Assembly (NCBI GenBank): GCA_013995675.1
Contig: VWRR01000017.1
Coordinates: 62,001-126,000, forward strand
Length of the DNA: 64,000 bases
Origin: Cyanidiococcus yangmingshanensis
Lineage: Eukaryota; Rhodophyta; Bangiophyceae; Cyanidiales; Cyanidiaceae
Direction of reading: 5' to 3'
This document shows positions 54,700 through 64,000 of the stretch, piece by piece (within the stretch, counting starts at the first letter, position 1; the number at the start of each line of letters is the position of its first letter). The notes beneath the pieces are model-generated. The model was given only the letters and a program-made list of their open reading frames with translations. It was not told where the DNA came from and ran no database searches. The translations under genes and the position numbers were made by a program.

Positions 54700-56295
54700 A
54701 TGAAGCGCTGGCTATTTGCGCTGCTCTTGATCTCGACGACGTTGGTGCTGGTGAGCACCGGCGCTTTGTCGACGCCACTGAGGCTGCGCCCAGTGTCACG
54801 AACCAGTGATTATGTCCGCCCAGAGTTGCCGAGTGAAATGCTTCCCCTGCACGATATTCGGCTGCAGTCGCGTCAGGGCAAGGTGGAGCAAGTCCATCTG
54901 AGCGTGCTCCGTTACGATCGGGTTGTGATCGGCTTCCTCCGTGATATCAACGATCTTCCGAATACAGAGCTGCCGATGCAGGCCACGCTTCGTTACGGGA
55001 CCAATCGCTCGAGTTTGGATCATGAAATGGTGCTGAATGCGCGGGTCTACTCCGGTATGCAAGAGTACAATGGCTATCTGTGGAATCCGCCAATGGGCGC
55101 TCCAACACTGAACCGCTCCCAGGTGGCTGAACTCATGAATACTGCTTCATGGGCCGAGCCCTGGTGGTACGTCTACAGCAACACCACCGTGGCGGATATC
55201 CCCGAGAATCACTCGGTTGCTGCGATTTACAACAACCCGTCGGCCCTCTACCAGTCTCCGTTGGTCTTCAACGCCAAGTTGGACAACCTGCAACCGCGCA
55301 CCACATACTACTACGATATTGATGGCGAGTACACGGGCAACTTTACGACACTCCCCGAGCCTGGTATCGCTGATGGCCCTATGACCATAGGTCTCTGGGC
55401 GGATGTCGGCCAGACCAATATCAGCGCCATGAATATGGAGTACATGCTGAAGCAGGTGAATCCCGACTTTGTGATGCTTCACGGCGATCTCTCGTACGCA
55501 GATGCGTATTGGCCGCGCTGGGATACCTGGCTGCGGCTCATGGAGCCTCTCATGTCGACCAAGATGCATCTGTGGTGCAAAGGAAATCACGAGTTCAATT
55601 CAGGTAACGAAAACAATGTCGCTTACATGTTCCGCTTCGCGACGCCCTTCAAAGAGTCCGAGTCGCCGACCTTCGAGTACCACGCATTTGAGACCGGCCT
55701 CGTTCATGTGATCACGCTGGCCTCTTTCGCTCGTTTCGATAACCAAAGTGTTCAGTATCGCTGGTTGATGCGGGCTCTGGAGCGCGTCGACCGCACCCGC
55801 ACGCCATGGCTCGTCGTCCAGTTCCATGTGCCTTGGTACTGCTCTGTCTTGGGGACTGGCTCGCGACTGCTTATGCGTGAAGCCATGGAGGACCTTCTCT
55901 ACAAATACGGCGTTGATTTGATTCTCGTTGGACACGTACATGTCTACGAGCGCACATACCCGGTCTACAACAACCAGACGAATGCATGCGGTGCTGTGCA
56001 GTTGGTTCTTGGTGACGCTGGCAACCGCGAGGGCCCTTCGCTGCCGTTCATCGATCCGCAGCCATCTTGGTCGGCATTCCGTGAGGGGTCTTTCGGTGTT
56101 GGAAAGCTGGTCGTGTACAACCACACGCATGCTCACTTTGAATGGCATCGCGTGGCGTGCGAGTACTCCAACGCGACCAACTGCGTCACGCCTGGTGATA
56201 ACTCAGCTCAGGCCCGTGTGCCTTCGGACAGTACCTGGCTGGTTCGGAATACCACGCAGTGTCCGAACCGTTTGATGCCTACGCAGCGAGTCTGA
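54700..56295 (+). CDS. purple acid phosphatase, secreted
   Basis: A metallophosphatase of the plant purple acid phosphatase type, 531 residues, with a cleavable signal peptide (about residues 1-24). An N-terminal fibronectin-like domain precedes the catalytic domain. All five metal-binding blocks are present: D-x-G at 235-237 (WADVGQT), GDLSY with D263 and Tyr266, GNHE at 295-298, V-x-F-H in VVQFHVPWYC (about 370) and GHVHVYER (about 407). The Tyr gives the family its charge-transfer colour. Several N-x-S/T sites suit a secreted or vacuolar enzyme that releases phosphate from esters. In block one the usual Gly before Asp is Ala, a mild change. The start is set by the signal peptide. No frame break. 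Confidence 0.94.
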   Translation: MKRWLFALLLISTTLVLVSTGALSTPLRLRPVSRTSDYVRPELPSEMLPLHDIRLQSRQGKVEQVHLSVLRYDRVVIGFLRDINDLPNTELPMQATLRYGTNRSSLDHEMVLNARVYSGMQEYNGYLWNPPMGAPTLNRSQVAELMNTASWAEPWWYVYSNTTVADIPENHSVAAIYNNPSALYQSPLVFNAKLDNLQPRTTYYYDIDGEYTGNFTTLPEPGIADGPMTIGLWADVGQTNISAMNMEYMLKQVNPDFVMLHGDLSYADAYWPRWDTWLRLMEPLMSTKMHLWCKGNHEFNSGNENNVAYMFRFATPFKESESPTFEYHAFETGLVHVITLASFARFDNQSVQYRWLMRALERVDRTRTPWLVVQFHVPWYCSVLGTGSRLLMREAMEDLLYKYGVDLILVGHVHVYERTYPVYNNQTNACGAVQLVLGDAGNREGPSLPFIDPQPSWSAFREGSFGVGKLVVYNHTHAHFEWHRVACEYSNATNCVTPGDNSAQARVPSDSTWLVRNTTQCPNRLMPTQRV

Positions 56296-57250
56296 AGGCT
56301 CAACGCAAGCGCTTGCTTCCACGACACGGGTTGAATGCCTTGTTTGCTCCGTGCTGGCCTATTCGGCAGACACCGGTAGCGATATGATAGCCTGTCGGTC
56401 ATTGCTCACGTTCTCGATTGTGGAGAGCTTGTCAAGACACCGCTGGCAGGAATCAACCATGACGATAGAGTACTTGTTTTCTTGTTTCGGAGACATACTC
56501 GTCGATGGAGGCGTATGCCCATACTCCGATATCCAAGCGTACACCCTGGGAAGCATTCGCGTGTATCCGGGTACCAGGGGCAGTTGCTCACCGGTATTCG
56601 AAGAGGCACCCGGGATGGGCAATCAGATTCGGTGACAAGTACTGGAGCTCGGTCGAAATCAGAGGAATGCGCTGAATGCTAGGACTGGGCGCTGCAGATA
56701 GTACTGAACGGGTTGCGCTCGTCAAAGGACGGCCAGAAAGATGTCTCAGAACGGTGCTCCAGAGGGAAGTAAACGAAACCCCATGTTCTCTCTAATGTTG
56801 TATGCTGTTTTGGCGGTTGCTCCAGCGCTTGGTAAAACAAGACTGCATACAGAAAACGATGAATTTGGTCAGCGTGAGTCATTGCAAAGGACGAAGCGAC
56901 AACACCGTCCATCAGTGCCACTGATTGCTCCTCTGCTCTGTCGCCCACGATCTCGAGTCGACTGCGACTGCGGCTTTGAGGGCCTCTCATTCCTCGGTTG
57001 GGTGCTTCTCGAGTCGACGCTGTCCAGCATCAAGAGCCGTTGCGTTTGCTCAGTATATTCTGGACTCCACTTAACGAATCGTTTATCAACGAAACGCGCT
57101 GAGACATTTCATTAGGTTCGACTCTTGCACGATTCCCGACTGTCTTTTGGATCCAAATCTCGAGCAATCATGCCTTCGGGACAAGCCTGGGGCTCTTTCT
57201 GCATGGCAAGATGTCGTTCCTCATGGATCATGTTCACGGCTCAGGATGCG
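56296..57250. other. convergent intergenic stretch
   Basis: 3' flanks of the phosphatase and RIO1. Frames of 60-125 codons are present on both strands but none looks like a protein family. A T-arm-like GGTTCGA near 57115 lacks pairing and is not a tRNA. Confidence 0.45.
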
Positions 57251-59095
57251 CTATCCTGCGGCGTTTGCATCCACCCGAGCAGCCATATATCGACGCAGAC
57301 GACTCGGTCGTTTGACTGCCAACCGTTTCAACCATTTTGGTACTTTGTTCTGTCGTCGAGCACGATTCGCTGCTTTGACCTGTTTCTTCCACGCTTTGCG
57401 AGCACAACGAACGAGTGAACGCTCATCTTGCTCTTGTACAGAGGCTGTTCCTGTCTCCTTCATCGGCATTATTGAACTGGCTACTCCATCTACGCCGTCA
57501 CCACACTTTTCCACAGCAGCGTCACCGATCAGGTCATGCTCGCTGTATGCGTCAGAGGACGCGTCTTCGGAACTACTGGTGTTCCTTTCAGCACATGCGG
57601 CATCGCTTTGAGACGTCGTCAACAAATACTCCGAATCCCTGCGTTGACAAACGTCGAGCTGGAACGTCTTGGGGCAAGGCAGCGATACCTCTGCATTTGC
57701 TACCGGCGACGATGATGTCGCACTTTTCTCATCGTTACCGGCAAGCGTTCTATTCGCATCGCTGATGAGCGTCGACATCGTTAGAGTCGAACAGAGCTCG
57801 CTCATCGTAGCGTCAGGCATCTCTTCCTCAGAATTCGTATCCTTGCTTGCCGTCACCAACGGGGTATTCGAGTAGCTCCTGTCTGAGACGCTTGTCGAAT
57901 CGCTGCAATGCTCCGGTGCAAGGTGAATCAAACGATCGTAATAGACTTGGTGAAATTGCTCCTCGTCAATTTCATCGAGTCGACGAGGGATAGAGACCGA
58001 CTGGAAGACCAACGCTTCGATGGAATCGTCGGAGAGCGTGTCCTCTTCCTGATGCCAAGTTTCAGTCCATCGACGACGACGCTTCTCTCGCTGAGCAACC
58101 TGGTATGACTGCAAAAGAGTGCAGTCATCCTGATCTACGCAATCATCGACCACGTACTCAAAGAGTTGTCGAACGCTCAATACCGTACCGGAGGAGAGCT
58201 CTGAGTCAAGGCGTGAAACCTCGAACCGACGAAAAAAAGCCGTCACCTGAATACAATCGCGACGCAAGAAATCCAAAGCCAGCGGATGATCATGCTCCAT
58301 GCTCTGCGACACATCAACAAAGTACACGCGGCGCTGCCACAACAAGAGGTTAAAGCTGCTCAAGTCTCCATGAACGAGACGAGCCTTCTGGAACATCCGG
58401 CGCATCCCGATCACTGTCTGTTCATAGAGTGCCTCATAAGGCCCCTGATGAACCTCATCCGATGTCGTCTTTCGTAATGACTCTGGAGTTGCCGTTCGAT
58501 GCGCGTCATCTATCGCCAAACTAACCGCATAACGTCTCGAGAGTGCTTCCTGAAGCCGCGGAGCCGAGTTTCCACGATCATCACCCAGAAACTGCATCAC
58601 TAGAACATGTCCACGAAGGTAGAATGGTTCAGGACAAGTAATGCCAGCTCGATGAAGCCGAGTTAGGTTACGAAACTCCTTCTCTGCCCAGAGTTTCACC
58701 ATCTTGCGCGGGTTACGCGGCTTGCCGTAACCGAAGCGAAAGCGTCGCTCGCCTGCAATATACTTTTCTCGATCACGGAAGATCAAAATCGAAGTTTTGT
58801 AGATCTTGATTGCTGCGGGCGCGATGTTTTCGAGGTCGCCAGGTCGCCGAGCCCGACCGTAGTACACGTTGGCCTCTTTGCCGGTAGCGACGCAGCCGCT
58901 CATCTCGAGCAAGGCCTCCTGTCGAAAGAGTTTCTCTAAACAGTGACGCGTGCGTCGGTCGAGCACTTGTTCAACTGTAGCGCGATCGTGTCGGTCTTTG
59001 ACTCGCCGTTGGAGTTGCAAACGTTGAGCGGTTTCGCGCTCGGCTCGTTCGGTGACCTCCTCGTGTCGTTGCGACGCGCCAGTCGAAGCGTCCAT
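57251..59095 (-). CDS. RIO1: atypical protein kinase RIO1
   Basis: RIO1 is an ATPase/kinase needed for the last cytoplasmic steps of 40S ribosome maturation. Motifs in the 614-residue product: the P-loop STGKEANVY-like element (about 70-78), lysine in AIKIYKTSILIF (K97), the RIO1-specific R-x-R-FGYGKPRNPRKMVKLWAEKE block, catalytic VHGDLSSFN (D244, N249) and metal-binding VDVSQSMEHDH (D261). The C-terminal half is acidic and Ser-rich and ends in the basic tail typical of RIO1. The usual HAD before the catalytic Leu is HGD here. An Asp/Glu/Ser-rich linker makes it slightly longer than the human protein (568). The first ATG, MDASTGAS, lies five codons inside the open frame. Coding is uninterrupted. 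Confidence 0.95.
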   Translation of the reverse strand: MDASTGASQRHEEVTERAERETAQRLQLQRRVKDRHDRATVEQVLDRRTRHCLEKLFRQEALLEMSGCVATGKEANVYYGRARRPGDLENIAPAAIKIYKTSILIFRDREKYIAGERRFRFGYGKPRNPRKMVKLWAEKEFRNLTRLHRAGITCPEPFYLRGHVLVMQFLGDDRGNSAPRLQEALSRRYAVSLAIDDAHRTATPESLRKTTSDEVHQGPYEALYEQTVIGMRRMFQKARLVHGDLSSFNLLLWQRRVYFVDVSQSMEHDHPLALDFLRRDCIQVTAFFRRFEVSRLDSELSSGTVLSVRQLFEYVVDDCVDQDDCTLLQSYQVAQREKRRRRWTETWHQEEDTLSDDSIEALVFQSVSIPRRLDEIDEEQFHQVYYDRLIHLAPEHCSDSTSVSDRSYSNTPLVTASKDTNSEEEMPDATMSELCSTLTMSTLISDANRTLAGNDEKSATSSSPVANAEVSLPCPKTFQLDVCQRRDSEYLLTTSQSDAACAERNTSSSEDASSDAYSEHDLIGDAAVEKCGDGVDGVASSIMPMKETGTASVQEQDERSLVRCARKAWKKQVKAANRARRQNKVPKWLKRLAVKRPSRLRRYMAARVDANAAG

Positions 59096-59591
59096 CCTAG
59101 GAAAGCTCAAGTTCGAAGATGCAAACCTGCAACAAGTTTGCCGAGGGTTTCGTTCAGTAGAAGTGTCTGCTTTTGCCAGCGTTGCCAGAGTACCAGTGGA
59201 ACCAAGAAAGAATGGGTTGCTTCAACGGTGGCCACTGCAAGCCAAACTCCAGTTCCTTGGCTAGCTCGACGCTAGCGCCGAACTTGTATCCCGTTTCGCG
59301 CACGAAAAACCTATACTAGCTGGAGCGATGAAAACTCTTATCCAGCAATTAAACCAACCGAGGAGAGAACACAACGGTTCATCAGCCGAGACACAGAGTG
59401 AGAATGAACACTTATCGATCCTAGCCTCGCGCTGGAGAACGCATCCGGTGTTCTGGCAGACCGCAGTCGGAGAGGAACGTAAGGACCGATCAGAGCCGCT
59501 CTGTCTGAGACAACAAACGTTTTTCGCTTGTTCGGACTTGTCGGGGCAACGAGCTCGGATACACAGGTCAAGGGCCTAGGGCTCGAGGACG
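59096..59591. other. divergent intergenic stretch
   Basis: Promoter region shared by RIO1 and the ROK kinase. Frames here are short and unconvincing. Confidence 0.45.
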
Positions 59592-60747
59592 ATGAATCAA
59601 CGAAACTGGTCGAGTTCGGAGTGGTTGTTGCTGGCAGCTGCACCAACGATGGTCGCGATGCTGGCTGCATCAGGTTTCCTAGTTTGTCGCTGGAGGAAGC
59701 GTGCATCTTCTCAACAAGGAGAGACGAACTCTAAGTTGGCCTCATCATCGACCAGAGATGAGGCCCCGAAGCGTGCGGTTTGGGCAGCGATTGAGCTTGG
59801 TGGCACTACTGCTCGAGCGGCGATCGCCATCGATACCCCAGACCAGATCATTGAGCGGTTTCAAGTGCCAACGAGTACTCCAGTGGAGACGCTAACTCTT
59901 TTGGCGGCTTGGCTTGCTGAGAAACACGGAGTGCAACCGATCACGTCGCTGGGCGTGGCAACTTTCGGCCCGATTCTGCTGCAGCACACGTCGCCGTGCA
60001 AGAACTGAGCGGAGAGTCCGATTCGGAAAGACACCCAAGCTCGCCTGGCAGGACTTTAGTCTCATCGAAGGCCTCCAATCAATCTGGTTGCAAGATGAGA
60101 CCAACCCAGTGAGCCAGGAGTTAGCGCAGCAGATCGGTCGCAAGATTCCAGTCCTCGTCGATACAGACGTCAATGCTCCGGCTCTGGCAGAGTTGGCCTG
60201 GAGACATAAGCCACACGCCGACGCCAGTCAACATGTTCTAGTCTATGTCACAGTCGGTACTGGCGTGGGCGTTGGTGTCGCCATCAATCACGAGCCGCTT
60301 CATGGACGACTCCATCCAGAAGGTGGCCATATTCGGGTGGCTCGCCATCCCGCAGACACCTACCCTGGTGCCTGTGCCTGGCATAGGGACTGCCTGGAGG
60401 GCCTCTGCTGTGCCAGAGCGCTCGCTGACCGAGCCAAAACGGATCCCGCTGAGCTCGCGATGTTATCAGATGATCACCCGATATGGGATATCGCGGCCTA
60501 CTACCTGGCACAGCTCTGTTTGAACTTGTCGTGTCTGTTGGCACCTCAGTGGATTGTCCTGGGCGGAGGAATCATGCAGCGAGCGAAGCTCTTATCCAAA
60601 ATCCAGGCGCAGTTTGCAGAACTCGACGCATCCTACCTGGGCATTGAACAACCCATCACTTCATACATTGTGTCGAGCGCGTTTGGCTCCAACGCCGGTC
60701 TAGTAGGGGCCTGTGCCTTGGCCGAGCGAGCTTGGCGGACCCGATGA
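59592..60747 (+). CDS. ROK-family sugar kinase (fructokinase-like) with N-terminal membrane anchor; one +1 frame change
   Basis: The product, about 385 residues, belongs to the bacterial ROK family and is closest in layout to the Bacillus GmuE/YdhR fructokinase. It shows E-L-GGTTA near residue 69, FGPI, TDVNAPALAE, a TVGTGVGVGVAI phosphate loop and the zinc-binding segment with H-P-E-G-GHI, C, H and C-L-E-G ligands. It would phosphorylate a hexose with ATP. Unusually, residues about 11-33 form a hydrophobic helix followed by RWRKR, so the enzyme seems anchored in a membrane or targeted by a signal anchor. The frame steps +1 once in 59914-60008, between FGPILLQHTSP and GKTPKLAW. An acidic 58-codon frame starts 4 bp after the stop, again in the +1 frame, and could be an extension. 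Animal and plant hexokinases are of another fold. Confidence 0.85.
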
Positions 60748-62296
60748 GCGTATGATGTTCTCTGGACTCGAATCGCCACCAACTGATTCGGACGAGCACG
60801 CTCTGAGAACAGCACCATCAGTACCTCGGAGTGTCGAGCAGTCTGCGTTCGTTGAGATCGTCGACGTCGCCACTTGGCCCAAAGATGGAAAGCTCGTAAT
60901 ATCCAAGCAGCGCATACAAGTTGACTGAAGCTGCAGACCTGGTCTGTGCTAGATGTCATCATCGCGAAAGCGATCGCTCAGCGCATATGAACCAACTCGA
61001 ATATGCACGGCGCTCATCTAACCAGTTTTCCGGACTGGTGCCCGTATCCAAAGCAAGGATGGTAAGAGTTACACACCAGCGTTCACGTTCGACAGGCTGG
61101 GTCAACCAGCTGACCCCAGTACATCGTTCACGACACCGAGGATAATGAAGGACGATGTCATCACGGCACATTTTATGTTGTTGGTTCCATTTCTCTGACA
61201 AAAAAGGTCAGTGCTCTGACAACTGCTCGTTGATCGCTTGGCTTTCGGGCGAATGTGTGTCCGAGATAAATGCAGAAGGCGTCGGTGGCAACGCGAGGAT
61301 GCTGAGTGAAGCAACCTGGAATGTTTCGAGGAATCCCCAATACACCCATTCTCCAGACAAGACACGATCACAGCGAACATTTCATGAACCAACACGCACC
61401 GCTGCGATACCAGTGTCATCTCTCCAGTGTGTGGTAAAGCTACATCATCATTCTTCTTCTTCGGAATTGTAGTAGTGTCAAGCAACGTCACAGACCAGAG
61501 CACGTTGTCCGATTGTTTCGATCGTAGCGTAAGCGACTCTGAAACATCGCGAGTGCCTTGATTGTAATGTACCGAACAATGATCTCTTGTCGGAGTCGTC
61601 TGCAGTCTGAGGTGCAAAAACTCTCCATACGCATCGCGGAAAAGACGAGTCATATGCAGCAACAGCAGTAGTAGCAGCTCCAAAGGAATCTCTTCGGGAC
61701 GCAACGCGGACCAACGAGACGTGCTCGTGGAACAAGATCACACGCAGCGTACTTGCACGAATTCTACTGGCAGAGCATCGGTGAAGCAAACGCTCCCTCA
61801 ACAGGCACCAGTCACCAAATGATGAGAAGACGAACAATTCACCTAGGCACAACTCCACGCTGATACCTGATCTCGTCTGCATGCCAGACGAAGAGGTGTT
61901 CAGATCCTCGTCCACCGAGCAGAAGCGTATCGGTTCCTGAATAGATTCGATTTCGTTACCCGCTTCAGGAGGCAACGAAGCGAGCAATGTCCACTGTAGT
62001 GCTCTTATCTAGGAAAAATATATGGATTTGAGCGGTCCTCGGCCCGTTGGAGCAAAAAACAGACCAACTGCAACCACAGCGCCATATCAACAGTGGCGGA
62101 ATCAAGTCTCGGCAAGCCGTCGAACAGTTCTGACGATTCAACTGTTTCACCAAAAGCACAAGCGAGTCAATCAAACCAGATACAACCAAAACATCCCTGA
62201 ATACGACGATTCCATCACTGCTGACTTGATACCAGCGTAGGGCCTAGCTCGTAGACTTGTCCTTCACAGAGTTCTGCACCGCTCATGAAGTGTCCC
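60748..62296. other. long convergent stretch, possible unrecognised gene on the minus strand
   Basis: About 1.5 kb between the ROK kinase and TRM4. On the minus strand three overlapping frames (62189-61965, 61987-61478, 61704-61102) follow each other with +1 steps and read like a Leu/Ser/Cys-rich protein of about 340 residues, but no family is recognised. On the plus strand a 58-codon acidic frame follows the kinase stop (60752-60928). I do not call either a gene. Confidence 0.3.
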
Positions 62297-64000
62297 TTAT
62301 GCCGGAGGATCAGCAAGTGCTCTACCGATTGCCTGCGCCTCCTCGGAAGGCACAAAGAGGCTGATCGAATGCACGCTGGTCTTCCATGCCGATAAAAACA
62401 AGGGTATTTTGGCCTCTTGGGCGCCAGTCACTGCTGGCACCAGCGTGCCACCTAGAATGACTGGTCCCAGCGAAAGATTTTCCAAATAGGTACGCGTTCT
62501 AATGTTAGCAATCAACGATAGCCGAAATCCGAGCTGATTCGAGGACAGACAAGTCTCTCTCAGCAACGTCTTCAGGTCAGTCGCTGGAAGTGTTATCACT
62601 CGTTCCGGAGCGATATGAGGAAGAAGCGTCGGGACCGCCTCATGAACGATTCGGAACCAAAATTTGGACTCATCTCTCGTATCGCTGTTCGACTGATGGA
62701 GCTCCATCGCCTCAAAAGCCCGTATGCCTGCCAGCAACAGACGCTCCGGTCGGTGCCGATGAGAGGCAAGCATCGCCCGCACCGAGTCTGTGAGCCAATG
62801 CAGACGCAGTCGTTTCGAGGGCGTCTCCGAGCATTGGTCCCGATACACGCGGCAGTACAGATGCGTCTCCAGTGTATCCGCACGGATGCCATAACGCGTT
62901 GCAATTCGCTCAATAACGAAAGCGCCAAAAGCGGTCTCGTTGAGAGGCACCAGCGGCGGGTCTCGGGGTCCTCGCATACGATGTGCAAAAGGTCCAGGAC
63001 CAGGGCTTGGGCCTCTTTCCGAATGAGCATCCGCGGGCACAGGGTCACTGCTGGAAGCATACTCATTCGCTCGCGCATGCTCGAGAGTGTTCTCGATAAA
63101 CTTGGGGTCACTCGCCTCGTCCGTGGTGTTTCGCCTCCAAGTCTCTGTGGACCCGGACACGTCTGCATCTGATGCATTGGATTGTGTTTTTCGTGTAACC
63201 ATTTGTGATCGAATAACGTCGACGGGGTGTCTACGGACTGTGTTGGCGAATTGCTTCGCGTAGCGCCCCGGACATCAAGCTTGTTGGGATTGCTCTGCGG
63301 CAATGGGTTCAACGTCGACGTTGCCGGATGGTCTTTGTCAACTGATTCTATTCTTGGATCGATATTTGAACTGGCTCCTACTGACGCATCAAGTTGGCAC
63401 GACAAGGACATTTGTGTTCCTTCAAGGGTAGGCTCGGAGCCAGCTGGGGCACCTGCGGGGGCACCCTCGGACACGACGTCGCTTTTCGCTGATGAGCACA
63501 CCTGCTTCGACTCTGAACGCGCCAACTCCACCGCCTGAGCGTCTCCAAACATCTTTCCTGATCACTGACCAGAGGTTGGTTCATCTGAGCCAATTCAGAT
63601 GGTAGCCATTCTTTCATACTGGCACTTGGAATCGTGGTTGCAGAACTGGCTGAATACGCAGACGCGGCGGCAGTACCGTCAATCTCGATCGATGACCCTG
63701 GATTTCTTGCGTCTATGACAATTTTCTGGGTACTCGACTCGACAGTCTTGAATGGAGCTTGTGCTGGGGTGCTGGTCGAGTCTCCGTTGCGGGTGCAGCG
63801 CTCAGGTGCAGCGGGCTTGTCTATCGCCGCCAATCGTTGAAAGACCGCCACGAAAAAACCTCCTGTATTCTGATCATGAGGCATGATCCGCATACAACGC
63901 TCCAAGTGCATCCAAGACCGCTCCTCTGCCGTTGGCGGTACCAGTGACGCCCCAAGTGTCGGATGATCCGAGTCTGATCCTGCATCCCAGTGTACTAGTC
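62297..64000 (-). CDS. TRM4: tRNA (cytosine-5) methyltransferase TRM4/NSUN2, C-terminal part, cut by the window edge
   Basis: TRM4 methylates C5 of cytosines in tRNA in the nucleus. The part visible begins beyond 64000. From about 63915 it shows MHLERCMRIMPHDQNTGGFFVAVF, split here as MHLERCMRIMPHDQN and TGGFFVAVF, the conserved end of the catalytic domain. The last 220 residues (about 62960-62297) match the NSUN2 C-terminal domain: RLHWLTDSVRAML, a FRIVHEAVPTLLPHI helix, ITLPATDLKTLL and a closing FVPSEEA. Between them lies a Ser/Thr/Pro-rich linker. There the reading frame changes twice (near 63540 and 63220), with a net +1 effect; an intron is an alternative. The catalytic cysteines lie outside the window. 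The two conserved ends make the identity firm; the linker translation is uncertain. Confidence 0.85.

Noticed and set aside
57110-57135. GGTTCGACTC resembling a T-loop on the plus strand
   Set aside because: There is no pairing T-stem and no other tRNA parts.
60752-60928. A separate 58-residue acidic protein after the ROK kinase
   Set aside because: It starts 4 bp after the kinase stop in the +1 frame and may simply be the kinase's own tail after another frame step; there is no independent evidence.

Overview
The window looks like nuclear DNA of a unicellular red alga of the Cyanidiophyceae, close to Cyanidioschyzon or Cyanidiococcus. The base composition is only moderately GC-rich. Protein genes are compact and I see no spliceosomal introns in them. 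Eukaryotic housekeeping genes (HRD1, HRD3, SMC2, RPC1, RPB9, RPN7, RIO1, SPC24) sit beside genes for plastid or other photosynthetic-lineage proteins (a DUF3067 protein, ThiC, a LETM1-like protein of plant type, a bacterial family C DNA polymerase). One tRNA gene is cut into four exons by three short introns, a hallmark described for Cyanidioschyzon tRNA genes. I see no mobile element, rRNA, CRISPR array or viral remnant. The species call is inference.

Layout. 1-15 kb: a small membrane protein, HRD1 (-), SMC2 (+), proteasome beta3 (-) with the split tRNA-Arg(CCG) 19 bp upstream of it, a DUF3067 protein (+), kinetochore SPC24 (-), a two-module CBM25-type starch-binding protein (+) and UTP6 (-). 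15-31 kb: a C2H2 zinc-finger protein, a GNAT acetyltransferase with an extra C-terminal domain (-), HRD3/SEL1L (+) and RNA polymerase III subunit RPC1 (-). 31-42 kb: a DnaE-type DNA polymerase III alpha subunit (+), squalene synthase (+), a LETM1-like protein (-) and mitoribosomal mL54 (+). 43-54 kb: a GT8 plus GT64 glycosyltransferase unit (-), a plant-type fatty acid amide hydrolase (+), ThiC (-), proteasome lid RPN7 (+) and RPB9 (-). 54-64 kb: a purple acid phosphatase (+), RIO1 kinase (-), a membrane-anchored ROK sugar kinase (+) and the C-terminal part of the tRNA m5C methyltransferase TRM4/NSUN2 (-), which runs off the right edge.

Functional links: HRD1 and HRD3 are the two membrane partners of the ER-associated degradation ligase. 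Beta3 and RPN7 are parts of the proteasome that receives its products. RPC1 transcribes tRNA genes and TRM4 modifies tRNA. Otherwise gene order looks like ordinary eukaryotic mixing, not operons.

An important caveat for users: eight genes change reading frame in mid-gene (SMC2 four times, the amidase four times, HRD3, RPC1, the LETM1-like gene, RPN7, the ROK kinase and the GT8/GT64 pair once each). All fourteen homology-anchored changes are in the same direction (+1, one extra base). Consensus insertions are the simplest explanation, but the uniform direction and the clustering deserve a check. TRM4 also changes frame in its linker and the net change there is again +1.
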